From assembly GCA_944990035.1 (NCBI GenBank), contig CALYLX010000066.1, positions 1,240,001 to 1,304,000 of the forward strand: DNA of 64,000 bases, given 5' to 3'. Positions within the stretch are counted from its first letter, which is position 1. Each line of letters starts with the position of its first letter. The notes under the pieces are model-generated. The model saw nothing but the letters and a program-made list of their open reading frames with translations. It was not told where the DNA came from and did no database searches. Below are positions 24,809-36,006 of the stretch, in pieces. Both the position numbers and the translations under genes were made by a program. Origin of the DNA: Clitopilus passeckerianus (lineage: Eukaryota > Basidiomycota > Agaricomycetes > Agaricales > Entolomataceae).

Positions 24809-25519
24809 CTAGACAGTTCTTAAATCCGAATCTCGTGCTTCCCACCTCGAGTTAAATACTATCAGAAGTGCTTGAAAGCTCACGTGTATACGCAATACCG
24901 CGATCCACCATTGCTGAGCCCATTGTTGAAGCGGATATGGTGACGAGGTCGTTACGAAAGAGTCACTACTAAGGGAAATGGCCCAAAGATCGGTTCGATA
25001 AGCTAACCAGCTGACCCTTTTGAACAGATTTCTTTCAGTTGCTTTCCCGTAACGTAATAGAGATAAGCATAGAATCTGGCAGGGATTATTCCTATTCCTC
25101 ATCACGCTCTTTCGACCACTGGCAGTAACGTTGGAACTAACGACATTGTGTCCTGTGAGGTCTGTTACTCTGACAACACACCCCCTACGGCCATCCCTGT
25201 TTCCTACGAGAGATTCAAACCAGTTCTTCGGCCCGTTACAACCGGTTAAGGCCATCAACGAAGCTGTGGGATATTGTGCGAGAAACGGGCCAAAGGCCTG
25301 CTCTCGTATCAAGGAAACGCTAGCCAACTCTCGTTCATCCTTAATCAACGTTTGAGCAATGAGAAGAACTCTTGTCGATGATGTGCAAAAATGTAAGCAC
25401 TGAGCGTGAGCTAGTAGGTTCTTCGACAAAGTGAAGCCTGACCGAGTCAAACGAGTTCGTCCGATAATGCCTTCATACGCGACCATAAAGGAGAATAACG
25501 ATAATGGATTAAACCCCAT
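24809..25519 (-). CDS. Hypothetical 236-codon open frame, doubtful
   Basis: An intronless ATG-initiated frame just downstream of, and on the same strand as, the FAD monooxygenase. At 236 codons it is longer than the other non-genic frames here. I recognise no domain, signal peptide or repeat, and the composition (many Ser, Leu and Arg) looks like a chance frame. The absence of introns is unusual for this locus. It could be an accidental frame in the 3' flank of the monooxygenase gene. Confidence 0.2.
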   Translation of the reverse strand: MGFNPLSLFSFMVAYEGIIGRTRLTRSGFTLSKNLLAHAQCLHFCTSSTRVLLIAQTLIKDERELASVSLIREQAFGPFLAQYPTASLMALTGCNGPKNWFESLVGNRDGRRGCVVRVTDLTGHNVVSSNVTASGRKSVMRNRNNPCQILCLSLLRYGKATERNLFKRVSWLAYRTDLWAISLSSDSFVTTSSPYPLQQWAQQWWIAVLRIHVSFQALLIVFNSRWEARDSDLRTV

Positions 25520-25569
25520 TTGAAACTAGGACACGAACGTCTATATATCTATGTGTGCCGATCTTTAGT

Positions 25570-27427
25570 TCAGATCTTATTAATCAGAGCCTCAGCCTTC
25601 GTCCACTCATCATCACACCCTCCCTTCCCGAGCCAGGCGAACGCAGTTCCAACGGCTTCCCCGACACGCTTGAGATCCTCCGCACTTGCGTCATCTGAGA
25701 TCTGGAAGTCAGGGTGAACGAAGTCGTAAAGGAGTCCTATGATGGTGTCAAAAAAGATGAAATGCCGAAGGCAAAGGAACTACTGACCGTTGTTCCAAGA
25801 GCGCTCTGCAGCGAGCTGAGCCGGTGCCAAACGAACTTCCTGATAGATCTCGAGAATCTTGGTGAGGTTTTCCTTGGTTGTCTTCTCATGAGCCAGTAGA
25901 CGTCCGAGGATAAATGCGTCCTGTGATTAGAATTTCAACAATCAATTCTCGATCACTCTATCAAACCATCAAATGTTCTCCCACCTCGATGGCTTGTCCA
26001 CCTCCGATACCTTGATGGGGCGTCATTGCATGAGCCTAGTAAATTCATCCATCGTCAGCCTCTCTTGCCACGCAATCCGAGTAAGGTCGACTCACAGCAT
26101 CACCAAGTAGGCCAACATGCCCGTGCACAGAAAATGGTAGGGGCTCAACGACATGAATAGCCCATCTATTTGGTGCTTTGATCATCTGCGAGAGATCCTT
26201 GTCAATGACCGGCTAAGGTTCGAAGGACTCGCTGAGACTCACAGAAACGACCTCCACGAGATCAGGTTCCCAGCCTGGGTAGCACCTAACGACCTCTTCA
26301 GGCTCCACGTCAGCGGTCCAGGGGTCGGTGTAAGGTTTTCCAAAACCGCCCTCTTCGTTGAAGAAGCAGACGAGGTTGACGAGGTCACCGAATGGATGGG
26401 TTACGGCATGCTATGACCAGTTAGGCATTATGGGTGTTTGAAGGAGGGTTTCTCTCACTTTCGTCTTTCCGCACCACTAAACAGGCCAATGTCAACATGA
26501 GGACCTCTATTAAAGTAGACATATAGAGGCACGTACAAGTCTGGCTTGGTCAAGAGCCAAGCTCTTGGGGTTCTTCTTCCTCAGTTCTTCGCGGTTTACC
26601 ATTCCACGGTAAGCAAGTGTTCCACTACCAAAACATTCAGCACCCCGATAATCCGAATCTTCGAAGCGGACGCACCTCCATTTGGGCTCGCAATACTTCG
26701 TGTAGTCTTTCGAAGGGTCCGTCTTCGCGAGAGTCTTGAACAGCGTTGATCGCACGGGAGAATGGACACCGTCACAGCCAATGAGAAGATCAGCAGTTCG
26801 AGTCACTCCGCCCTTCAACTTGATCTCGACACCACCACTGGGAAGTTCCTCGTAACTGACTACGCCGGACGAGGTGTAGATTTGGCACAGATCACCCAGG
26901 CGAGACTTGAGCATGTCAAGAAGAATTGGCCGAGGAACAGTCAGAGGGCCATCTGGGAGTCGAAAGGTTAGAAGGTGACGTTGCAAGCCGGATTGTCTAC
27001 TGACAAGGCATCATATGGTTGTGGAAGTCGACCCCTTCCGTAGGCTGATCGGCCTTCCGGAAGATAGGCCCACGCACTAGGGGAAAATGAAGGTTAGCTG
27101 AGATCACATCGTCACTCCTGGACCTTCTCACCTTCGCCATCCTTGGGCAGGGGAAGGTTGCGCTTCTGGACTTCTTCTTCCAGTCCGATGTCTTGAAGCG
27201 TCTGCCAGGTACGCTTCCAAATAGCGATACCGGCGCCAATGGATGAGATCTCGGGCTTGGTCTCGTAGATGTCAACAGCAATGTCCTTTGCGTGGAAGCA
27301 AATGAACGCTGCAAGAGCCAATCCGCCAATGCCACCTCCGCTGCGGACATATCGATCAACAAGGGAATCTACATAGCGGTGGTTAGACTTACCTGACGGC
27401 GACACGGAATCGAGGTGAAGTTGCCAT
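25570..27427 (-). CDS. FAD-dependent monooxygenase, salicylate hydroxylase-like
   Basis: Group A flavoprotein monooxygenase, an NAD(P)H-dependent aromatic or terpenoid hydroxylase. Ten exons from the ATG at 27427: 27393-27427, 27132-27340, 27005-27076, 26537-26952, 26459-26476 (18 nt), 26243-26410, 26096-26197, 25985-26035, 25788-25920, 25570-25736; 456 aa, phases consistent. Motifs: dinucleotide-binding GGGIGGLALA near the N-terminus, the DG motif CDGVHSPVR, and the GD motif LLGDAAHAMTPHQG that binds the FAD ribityl chain. No signal peptide is present, so it is cytosolic. It lies between P450s, close to the transporter and terpene synthase genes, which suits a tailoring role. Confidence 0.93.
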
Positions 27428-28117
27428 TGAGGATGTAGTTGAAAGCCAAGGATAGATTGTTGGCAACTGGTCGTTGACCAGACGCTTTTGAGCGAGCTGA
27501 ATTATATTTCCTCCGTCGTCCCTTCCGTTATAATTGTCGCTGGTCGATCCTTTGAAACGATGTCATCTCTACCTTCGTGATACCATCTTAGTCAGAGCCC
27601 CTAGTATCATTGAAAGAACCTGATTTGGCTTGTAGGCCCAATGTCGGGTTCTGTACACATCGACATCAGGATTCGAAGGCTTCCTTGGCTTTCTGATGCG
27701 GCTGGTGCTAAAAATTCCTCCTACAATGGGCGTGTGATGACCCAGATACCGATATTTCCTTGGAGTTGAAACAACTCATGGCTTGTGTATTTGAGAATGG
27801 AAACGACGATGATTGCCTCCGGGAGTGGCCAGCGGAGCAGTAACGGTTGTTGCCTGTTGTTGCAGATCTGAGGAGGAGACCGAGGTTTATCCAAACAAGT
27901 GTATACAGTTCTGGCATGATTGAATTGACCAAGGTTCCACCGTGACCGTGTGGTCGGTGCCTTTGCGGTATGTGAACACTTGACCCTCCATTTCCGTTTT
28001 CAGGGAAATGGGGGAAACGGAATCTTCGAAGCCAATTCAGGGGTTGCCTGAGGAATCATAAAATCAAAGAACACTGGAGCCTCTCCCTTCTAAGTCACCA
28101 TCGTCGAATCTGTCAGT
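27428..28117. promoter_or_regulatory. Divergent intergenic region, FAD monooxygenase and third P450
   Basis: A 690 bp head-to-head interval between two candidate cluster genes. No coding region is seen. The arrangement would allow shared regulation of the pair; I did not identify a binding motif. Confidence 0.35.
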
Positions 28118-30291
28118 ATGTCGAACGAAATACCTCAGTCTCTGCTTTCTGCCTTAGCAGTATCTGCTGCCACCGTTGCTCTTCTGGCGCTCTGGAGGCG
28201 GCCACGCTCGAAGCTGCCTTTACCTCCCGGACCTCGGCCGGTTCCGATTGTCGGCAACATTCTTGACTTCACCATCAAAGAGCTCTGGCTCACTGCCACA
28301 GAGTGGTCACGAAAATATGGTCTGTAGCTGTTTCCGTTCGCAAGGTCGCTCGAAACTGACTGCTCGCTATTGTAGGTGATGTCTGCCACCTTCAGGTGTT
28401 GGATTGGCACATTGTTGTGGCAAGCAGTCCGGAAGCCGCAGATGAACTACTCGAAAAACGTGGAGCAATCTACTCTGATAGGCCCACTCTGCAGATGTCT
28501 GGCGCGCTGTAAGTGGGTTCAGCAACCCTCTCGGTCCCTGACTAACTTGACTGGACTTAGATGTGGCGTTGACAAGATGGTAAGTCCACCTCGAAATGCT
28601 CTCACTTACAACTTCCGACCCTTCTGCAGGTACCTCTGTCTAAGTACAACGATACATTCAGGCGCCAGAGACGATACATCCAGCAAACTCTTGGACCTAG
28701 GAGTATCCCTGCCTACCACCCCATGATCGAATCCGAAACAGGAGTCTTCCTTCGTGCGCTCATGAAGGACCCCTCGAACTACTTAGCCGACATCCGCAAG
28801 TACGCAGGTGGCCTTACTCTTGCTGTCGTCTATGGCTACAAGGCCAAATCAACCGACGATAAGTACCTCATGATCGCGGAAGAATGTCTGGCCATCCTCG
28901 CCAATGAGATCGCTGCAGGGAGCGGAATATGGCCGGTCGACATCTTTCCTTTCCTTCGCCATATACCGAGCTGGTTCCCTGGTGCAGGGTTCAAACGTAA
29001 GGCTGCGATATGGAAACCTAAGATGACTGAGTTCATTAGTGCACCTTTCGAGAATTCCAAGGTTGAAGCTGTACGTCATCATTCCTCTTGTGTTTTCTCT
29101 AGAGGTCTGACGACATCCATTCAGCGTGAAGGAACAATAATGCCTTCCTTCTGCTCAAAATTTTTAGGGGAGGAAAACCTTGACGCCAACTTGGAGCATG
29201 ACCTCATGTATAGCGCCAATTCCATGTACGCCGCAAGCGCAGACACGGTAAGCTTGTGTTCAACTTTTTCAATACCCACACCCATGTGCTCATATTGGCG
29301 TGTTGCGCACCTGTCATTTAGACTGTGACCACGATATCACAGTTCATTTTGGCGATGACCCTGCATTCGGAGGTGATGAGGAAGGCCCAAATCGAGATTG
29401 ACAAAGTTGTTGGCCCTGATCGCCTCCCCGACTTCGGGGATAGAGAGTCCCTTCCTTACGGTACGGTCTTTTATTGTTCCTCGTCATCGTTGATTGAGTT
29501 ATTTTCATTAGTCGAGGCGGTTATGTCCGAGGTCTGGCGGTGGGGCGTCCCTACGCCGCTAAGTAAGTCACACGCTATGTCGGGAGCTTTGTTTCAACTC
29601 TGATATCACGTTCAGATTTGCCACACTATACCTCTCAGGAGGATGTGTATCGTGGGATGTACATCCCCAAGAACTGCATTGTACGTCTTCACACAGACTG
29701 TTTCGGTACCGTTACTCACTGAATTCAATTCAATGAACAGGTCATTGCGAACATCTGGTGAGTCGAATCTACTTTCCCAAGCCTACCGCATTGAGGCTAA
29801 ACTTTGGCACAGGGCCATTCTACGCGATGAAACTCTATTCCCAAACCCCAATGCGTTCGATCCCACCCACTTCACAGACATCCAGGACCCTGAGCTCAGA
29901 AAGCGACGCGACCCTCGCAACTATATCTTTGGATTCGGTCGAAGGTACGATCATATCGTGGATTCATCGTGCAGCACACGGTATTGACTCGGTCGTCAGA
30001 CGTTGTCCAGGAGCCGACTTGGTGGAGTCGTCAGTCTGGTTGCTAATGGTCTCAATCCTTGCGACTATGGATATCACCAAGAAAACTGGGTCGGATGGCC
30101 AAGTAATTGAACCAAAAATTTGCTACAGCAATTCTATCTTCAGGTACTATTCCATCCGTTGTCTATCGTACGGAGAACGCCTGACACGTCTCGTAACAGG
30201 GTTCCTGACCACTTCGATTTCGACATGAAGCCTCGTTCGGCCCAGGCGTTGTCTTTGATTAACGGGAGTGTGCCCAAGGAAGAGGCTTGAG
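28118..30291 (+). CDS. Cytochrome P450 (third)
   Basis: Membrane-anchored P450 of a different subfamily from the tandem pair. Twelve exons can be followed, including two very short ones coding CGVDKM and VIANIW. Features in order: N-terminal anchor, hinge LPLPPGPRPVPIVGN, helix-I AASADTT with the usual acid-Thr pair, ExxR as EVWR, DPTHF, and haem loop FGFGRRRCPGADL, whose Arg codon is interrupted by an intron. The C-terminus is ...VPKEEA, stop at 30291. The frame is intact. Next to an FAD monooxygenase and upstream of an MFS transporter, it is probably a tailoring oxidase of the terpenoid cluster. Confidence 0.92.
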
Positions 30292-31637
30292 TTATTTGCC
30301 ATGGTAGAACACATGATTAGACGAGTAGTTCCGAGGATAGGACCGTGACATTATCATTATCATTATTAATATTTCATCCCCCTTTTTTCCGGGCTGGACA
30401 CGAACGAAATGGGCTCCACCTGCAGACCCGCTGCACATACAAGTCAAGTATGATTTTTCCCTATCTGCGGCAGGCGGGTGAGGTGCTGCCTCTCTTCGCT
30501 ATTGGGGTCTACACTTGGTTGACGGCGATCAATGCGTGGGAATGAGTCCAAGATTGGGGAGTATCACTAGGAGTAGGAATCTGGGTGACCATTATTGACG
30601 GAGGAGTGAATCACACTGTCGTTCAATTTGTGCCTATGATCCGGGAACTCAACCCTAACATTGTTAACAGCGGTTGTCATGTAGCACCTATGGGCTCGTT
30701 AAACACGTGTGAACAGTGTTTACATCCAATCTACTCGTATTCACACAGCCAAGGGATGCCAAAGACGAAGATAGAACCGGTCAGATAGAGCTTTATTTGA
30801 TTTGATTCCATCCAGAACTTCGAAGTATGAGCACTTCATCAATCAGTGAAGATATGAGGGAGGGGCCTTCACACCTTCGCTGTTCGCCCCGATTTCCTGC
30901 CAGATTGTGAAGAAATCCGAGGTTGATGATGAAACCTTCTGACTCCAAAGGAAACCGGCCTAAGCCTTTCTGGGCTTGTTCTGGCCCAGTTTGATATCGT
31001 GCGACGTGCACTGCCCAGCATGCTTCCTGTATTTTTGGGTTCAAGTGCATGCTGACTGATGAACCTGCAGGAGCCGAATGTTTTGAGCACATCCCGTACG
31101 CTTGTTCCTGCAGACAACTAGCACCGAAAATATTTCGTAGCATTCAAAGTTTGCATTCTGACGTAAGTCCATTCGTCTCAATCCGTCAGGGCCCGGTTTG
31201 GCAGTTTTACCAGGAGGTAACAACTATATCCGAGCGGTCGCTCTGCCATGTGTGTTCAAACGCAGAAAGTTCTTCACAGAAGCATCCCTTTGATTTCGCC
31301 GATTGGGCCAGATTGCAAGATTTGCCGGATCATTGATCGGTCATTCCATCGAAACCGTAAGTTTACCTTTTCCGCAACAGTCAGGTTCATGACCTACTAC
31401 GAACCCACATACGGTCGCAGATTCCAGAGCTTCTATCGGCTGTGAAGGAATGATAATGACGCCGCGCATGAACCTGCCGCTGGCCCTACGCTTCTTAGCG
31501 CTATTCACGGATTCACGGGACGTTCCAGCAGCTGATCGTGTTTGTTAGAGCAAAAGAAGCTTGGTAGGGTGCCCTCGTTGCTTCTTGTTTCCTTCCTCCA
31601 ACACTTCCCGATACCTGCGAGGTTGGCCTCCTCAACG
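30292..31637. other. Intergenic region, no gene seen
   Basis: About 1.3 kb between the third P450 and the transporter. Overlapping open frames of up to 116 codons exist on both strands at 30.8-31.3 kb. None has a recognisable motif, and they contradict each other. Confidence 0.35.
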
Positions 31638-33637
31638 ATGTCTTCAGCAACGGCGACTCAAACATCTCAGTCTCATGATGAGAAGGCTATCAGCCCTTCG
31701 CCACCACCAGCACCGCCACAGCCGTCAGCGTCCGCAGTGGCCAGCCAACCGCCAGATGGAGGCCTCCAGGCTTGGTGTACAGGTAGGTATTGCGTACCAG
31801 AAAGGAGCAACGATGTTAAAATCTACTCGTCCATCACAGTTCTAGGCGCATTCCTGATTCAAGTCTGCAATTTTGGGTAAGTCAATCATTTGTCCTCCAG
31901 GCAAGCACCTTTGACAAGGCAATTAGATACACATCCTCATTCGGAGTCTACCAAGGTAAAACTTGCCACCCGGCGAGGATTGCGGGTGTAACTGAGCACT
32001 CTTTCAGATTTCTACGTTCGCGAATATATCACAAGTGCCTCACCTTCTGCAATATCGTACGTTCGAGTGCAGCCTGATGGAGAGATGGGACTAATTTATT
32101 CGGTGTAGGTGGATAGGAAGCTTCAATGCCTTTCTCCTGATCTCTGGCGGGGTGTTTGCTGGACGTCTGTTTGATCGAGGCCACTTGTAAGACTTCCGAC
32201 CCCATATCTCATGAGACTTCAGCTAATTATCGCTCAATAGTTATCCATTGCTATGGGGAGGATCGCTTCTGACTGTGTTCGCACTTTTTATGCTCTCACT
32301 GGCAAAACCAGAGCAGTATTATCAGGTATTTGCATCCATCTGTAACCTGAGTCATACGTTGACCCGCTTCGTCTTCAGGCGTTCCTTGCACAAGGCTTTG
32401 CTGCTGGACTCGGAGGTGGTCTAACCTACGTGCCTAGCGTCGCCGTCGTATCTCAATATTTCACGACAAAGCGTGCTTTGGCGATGACTATCGTTGCGTC
32501 AGGAGCCTCGTTTGGGGCGATCATCCACCCCATCATGTTGAACAACCTCTTCGGCAAACTTGGATTCGGAAACACCGTTCGAGCTAGCGCGGGCTTGCAA
32601 GCAGGTTTACTGCTCATTGCTTGCTGTCTCATGAGGACACGCGTTTCAACCAAGAAGGCACCGATCCAGGATAGCGGCAAGATTATCAAATCCCTCTCCA
32701 CGGATGGTGCTTACATTGCTGCTGCTCTTGGGTGAGCTTTCAGTGGATTTAAGGCGTTCTCGGGCTGACGGCGTGGGCAGACTACTGATCTTCTCCATCG
32801 GATTCTATTTCCCTCAATTCTATCTTCAACTAGATGCTACTCAGCACAAGCTCAATGAGACTTTCGCATTCTACTCGGTATGGGCTCAGGTTCAATTCAA
32901 CGACGATTTGATGCAAACTGAACGTAACCTAGCTCATTATCCTGAACTTTTCCAGCTTCATTGGACGTATTGCGCCCGGATTCCTGGCTAACAAGCTGGG
33001 CGTCATTAACATGATGACTTTCGCCACTGGTGCTTGCGCCGCAGTTATTTTTGGGATGATTGGACTCAAGGATATCCCCGGTGTTGTCCTTATTGCCCTC
33101 TTCTACGGCTTCTTCGCCGGTTCCTGTCAGTGACCCTTTTCTCACTCCATACGAGAAAACTTAACATTGACCCGCTTTTTCCGTTCAGTCGTCGGTCTCA
33201 CTAGCCCAATGCTCGTTGTCTTGAGCCGCGACCTCTCGGAGCTGGGGTGGGCAATGTTTCGCGGTTCTCCTTATGAGTTCAATTGACATTGAGCCTGCCT
33301 TTCTAGGATACGTATGGGAATCGCATTTTTCTTCTCGGGTAAGTCAACGACTCTCAGGTTGTCAGGCGTCGGGGCCGCTTATTTGCTGCACAGGGATTGG
33401 CGGGCTTATCGGTACGCCAATTGGTGGGGCACTGCTCACCGAAGAATTCAAGTGGTGGCGGCCGGCTGTATTCTGCGGGGTAAGCTCAATTCTATGTCGC
33501 TATTCTACCTCACAATGACCGGCCAATTTACCCAGTGTACGAGCATGGTGGGAAGTGCATGCTTCGCCACGACATTGATCATCCTACAACGACGAAAACG
33601 GGCCGTGGAGGTGTCAGCTCAACAAGAGAAGGCATGA
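31638..33637 (+). CDS. MFS transporter, monocarboxylate-porter-like
   Basis: Plasma-membrane major facilitator of the fungal monocarboxylate-porter-like group. Thirteen exons (first 31638-31782, longest 32379-32731, last 33536-33637) give 447 aa in consistent phase. The N-terminus is cytosolic, with a Pro/Ala-rich stretch and then PPDGGLQAW, the typical entry to helix 1. NFGYTSSFGVYQ, SAISWIGS, GLTYVPSVAVVSQYF and GRIAPGFLANKLG are family landmarks; about 12 hydrophobic segments are visible. The exon after intron 8 starts at CTCATTATC (32933). Lying between a P450 and the terpene synthase, it may export product or import a precursor; the substrate is unknown. Confidence 0.92.
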
Positions 33638-34381
33638 GCGGCAGCGTATGACATTCCTAATACTACTATGTTTGGCTTTCGCTGGTTTCTTCTACCGAAT
33701 AGATGTCTCGAAACTAGAAAAGTTGAGCCTAGAGCCAGAAGGTTGAGCATACGTAGATCACCATAAGGATTCGTTCATCTTATGATCATCCAGCTGATCC
33801 CTCCGAATCGCACACCCCGGCTTGTTTTGAGGTTGCAAGCCCCGAACTGTCCAGCCACTTTCGAAGGGAATGGCGAGAAGCAAGGCGCATCTGATTAATC
33901 ACGTCCTGACATGTAAACATTAGTACGTACGACAGCGCAGGTCGAGTACGTTATGGCAGCTCCAACAATACAGCCAGGTCGGCCGCCGGTCCAGCCTCTC
34001 ACAACTGACGGGGGCGATAACCGTCCCACGTGGCGTCCATCCTTAGTAGCACCGGCAAGCATAGCCGAGCCAGAAAACCGTAACCTGAGGCCTCCCATAC
34101 ATGAAGACATCGAACATTCACAGTTTTACTTTCCAGCACAAAGGGTTCCAGACGGCGGAGCGCTTGAACTTTACACAACCTTGAAGAGTCAATAGCTGGG
34201 GGCTGTACCTGTAATTTCTCCGCTACCTGTATTCTCACGAGATAACCGATAAGCATATTGAGTTAACGTCACGTGTAATATCCACAAATAGTAATAATCG
34301 CGTGTATTCTAATCTAGATCTAAAATATCGAAGGAATATATATATATACTGATAAATATCTAATAAAATAAGTGGGAATAA
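33638..34381. other. Convergent 3' interval, AT-rich
   Basis: Region between the ends of the transporter (+) and the terpene synthase (-). It contains an AT-rich stretch with a short TA run near 34337, as expected for overlapping 3' ends. No gene is seen. Confidence 0.4.
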
Positions 34382-36006
34382 TCATGAATCGCCATACAGC
34401 CTGTATACCGAATAGCCAAAGACGGAAATAGCAACATAGTTGACAAATACACCCAGTAATCGCTTTGCTGGTAGGTAAAGTTCGCGCTCGAGGAAAGTGC
34501 GGCTCTTCTCCTGGACGACAACTGACTGGGAAGTTGGTGCGTCGGATTTGGGGAAAAGGTGGATCAGGACCTCTGGTTTTCCGCGAGGGTCAAGGTGGCG
34601 GAAGTACCCTGAATACCGCAAATGTCAGAAGAGACCCTGGACCGAGGAAAGATACGGTAACTTACGAGGGCTCGAGTAATACCATACCACGGTGCCCTGC
34701 ACGAATTGTTCCAATGCAGTGAGGTATCTATGCACCGCAGGGTCAACGTCTGGGCCAAACGAGGGTAGCTGTTTCTTGAGCTCGACGTAGTCCTGAACAC
34801 GGTCTGAAATCATCTTGGTCAAGAGATCCACAGCTTCTTGCAATTCCAGTCCATGCGCGTGCTGCAGAACGCAGACCAAATTCTGATAGTCGCCGTCCGC
34901 TTGTTCCTTCTGCACAGCCTGTCAGAAAAGCTTTTTTACGTGAATTCATAAGGGAAACTCACGTTGAATGAACAAAGATCCTGAGATAATTTTACTGATT
35001 AGCGAATGTTTCTATGATGTCCGGAAGAACTCACGTTGGGCCAAGTCATGATATCAGTGGTTGCCTGGGACATGCCGATAATCACAGGATGCTCCCATAC
35101 ATAGGAAGGAATATCGAGATCTAATGAATATTCAACCATGGCTGTATCGAGGGGATTAGTTCGGAAAACGAAGCGATTGAATTGCTTGAAAGCACCTTCC
35201 ACAAGAGCGGCACCAATTGTGTTTCGCCTCATGAGAATAAATTCTTCGACAGGGGGAATTCGGTCGACATTTCGATTGGTCGATTGCTGGACCTGAGAGG
35301 TACTAAAATCCAAAAATGCCAGCTTGAACCTACGAAAAATGCGGAAGCAGTCAGTATCTTCAGCTGGTCGACAATCCCATGTTTCTTACCGCTTGTACAT
35401 CCCCATTCTGCCTGTCGATCTTAGGCGACGGAGCAAGCTGAATTAAATTGAGATGTTCAGTTCTTAAAACTTCGTCCGAGAAAATGCTACTCACTCCCAC
35501 AACATTGCGGCGTAGGGATAGTTAGGCTGTGGAGCGTCGTCGTCGTCAAGTATGCTGCACGAGATATTGTGCCCGTGTTGCACCTGGTCGGGTTGCGACT
35601 GGAATTCCCCCTCATCCGAAAGGTCGTCCGTCTACCACATGGTCAGGAAACACAAATGGGGACATAAAAATAAGGGTCACGAACAGCGAACGCCCAGAGG
35701 AAGAAGATCAAGCAGGTTGTGAGGTGCTCGAGGTCAGCCTCTGGAAAGCTCAGAGCAGCGAAGATGTTGAATTTGCCGACGTTGAGGAACTTGTCGGCTT
35801 TCTTTTTGTCGTAGACATTGAATCTGACAGTGGCGACTTAGCGACCCGTTTAATTAGATGCTTGATTAAACCTACTGTTCGAACCACTTGAGAACAGCCG
35901 AGTTCGCTTCTGCTATACGCGGGTTCTCCTTGAGCTCAAAGGCGCTGGCAGTGATGTCGCAGATGTTGCGAAGAACGAAGGTAGGAGGGTGATTGAAGTT
36001 AACCAT
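34382..36006 (-). CDS. Sesquiterpene synthase with C-terminal hydrophobic extension
   Basis: Class I terpene cyclase converting farnesyl diphosphate to a sesquiterpene. Eight exons: 35876-36006, 35685-35823, 35495-35631, 35390-35437, 35035-35329, 34963-34980, 34666-34909, 34382-34608; 412 aa. The first metal motif is DDLSD at about residues 92-96. The NSE/DTE motif is NDLCSFNKE, complete when the acceptor before AAGGAACAA (34909) is used; its centre is an 18 nt microexon. The pyrophosphate-sensing Arg-Tyr is in SSPRYFR. Basidiomycete enzymes usually end soon after this Arg-Tyr. Here about 73 residues follow, ending in a hydrophobic stretch (LLGVFVNYVAISVFGY) and a short tail. Cyclisation type is not predictable from these motifs. 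Confidence 0.94.

Noticed and set aside
24809..25519. Long intronless open frame as a firm new gene
   Set aside because: No motif, signal or repeat, and no introns in an intron-dense locus. Kept only as a low-confidence feature.
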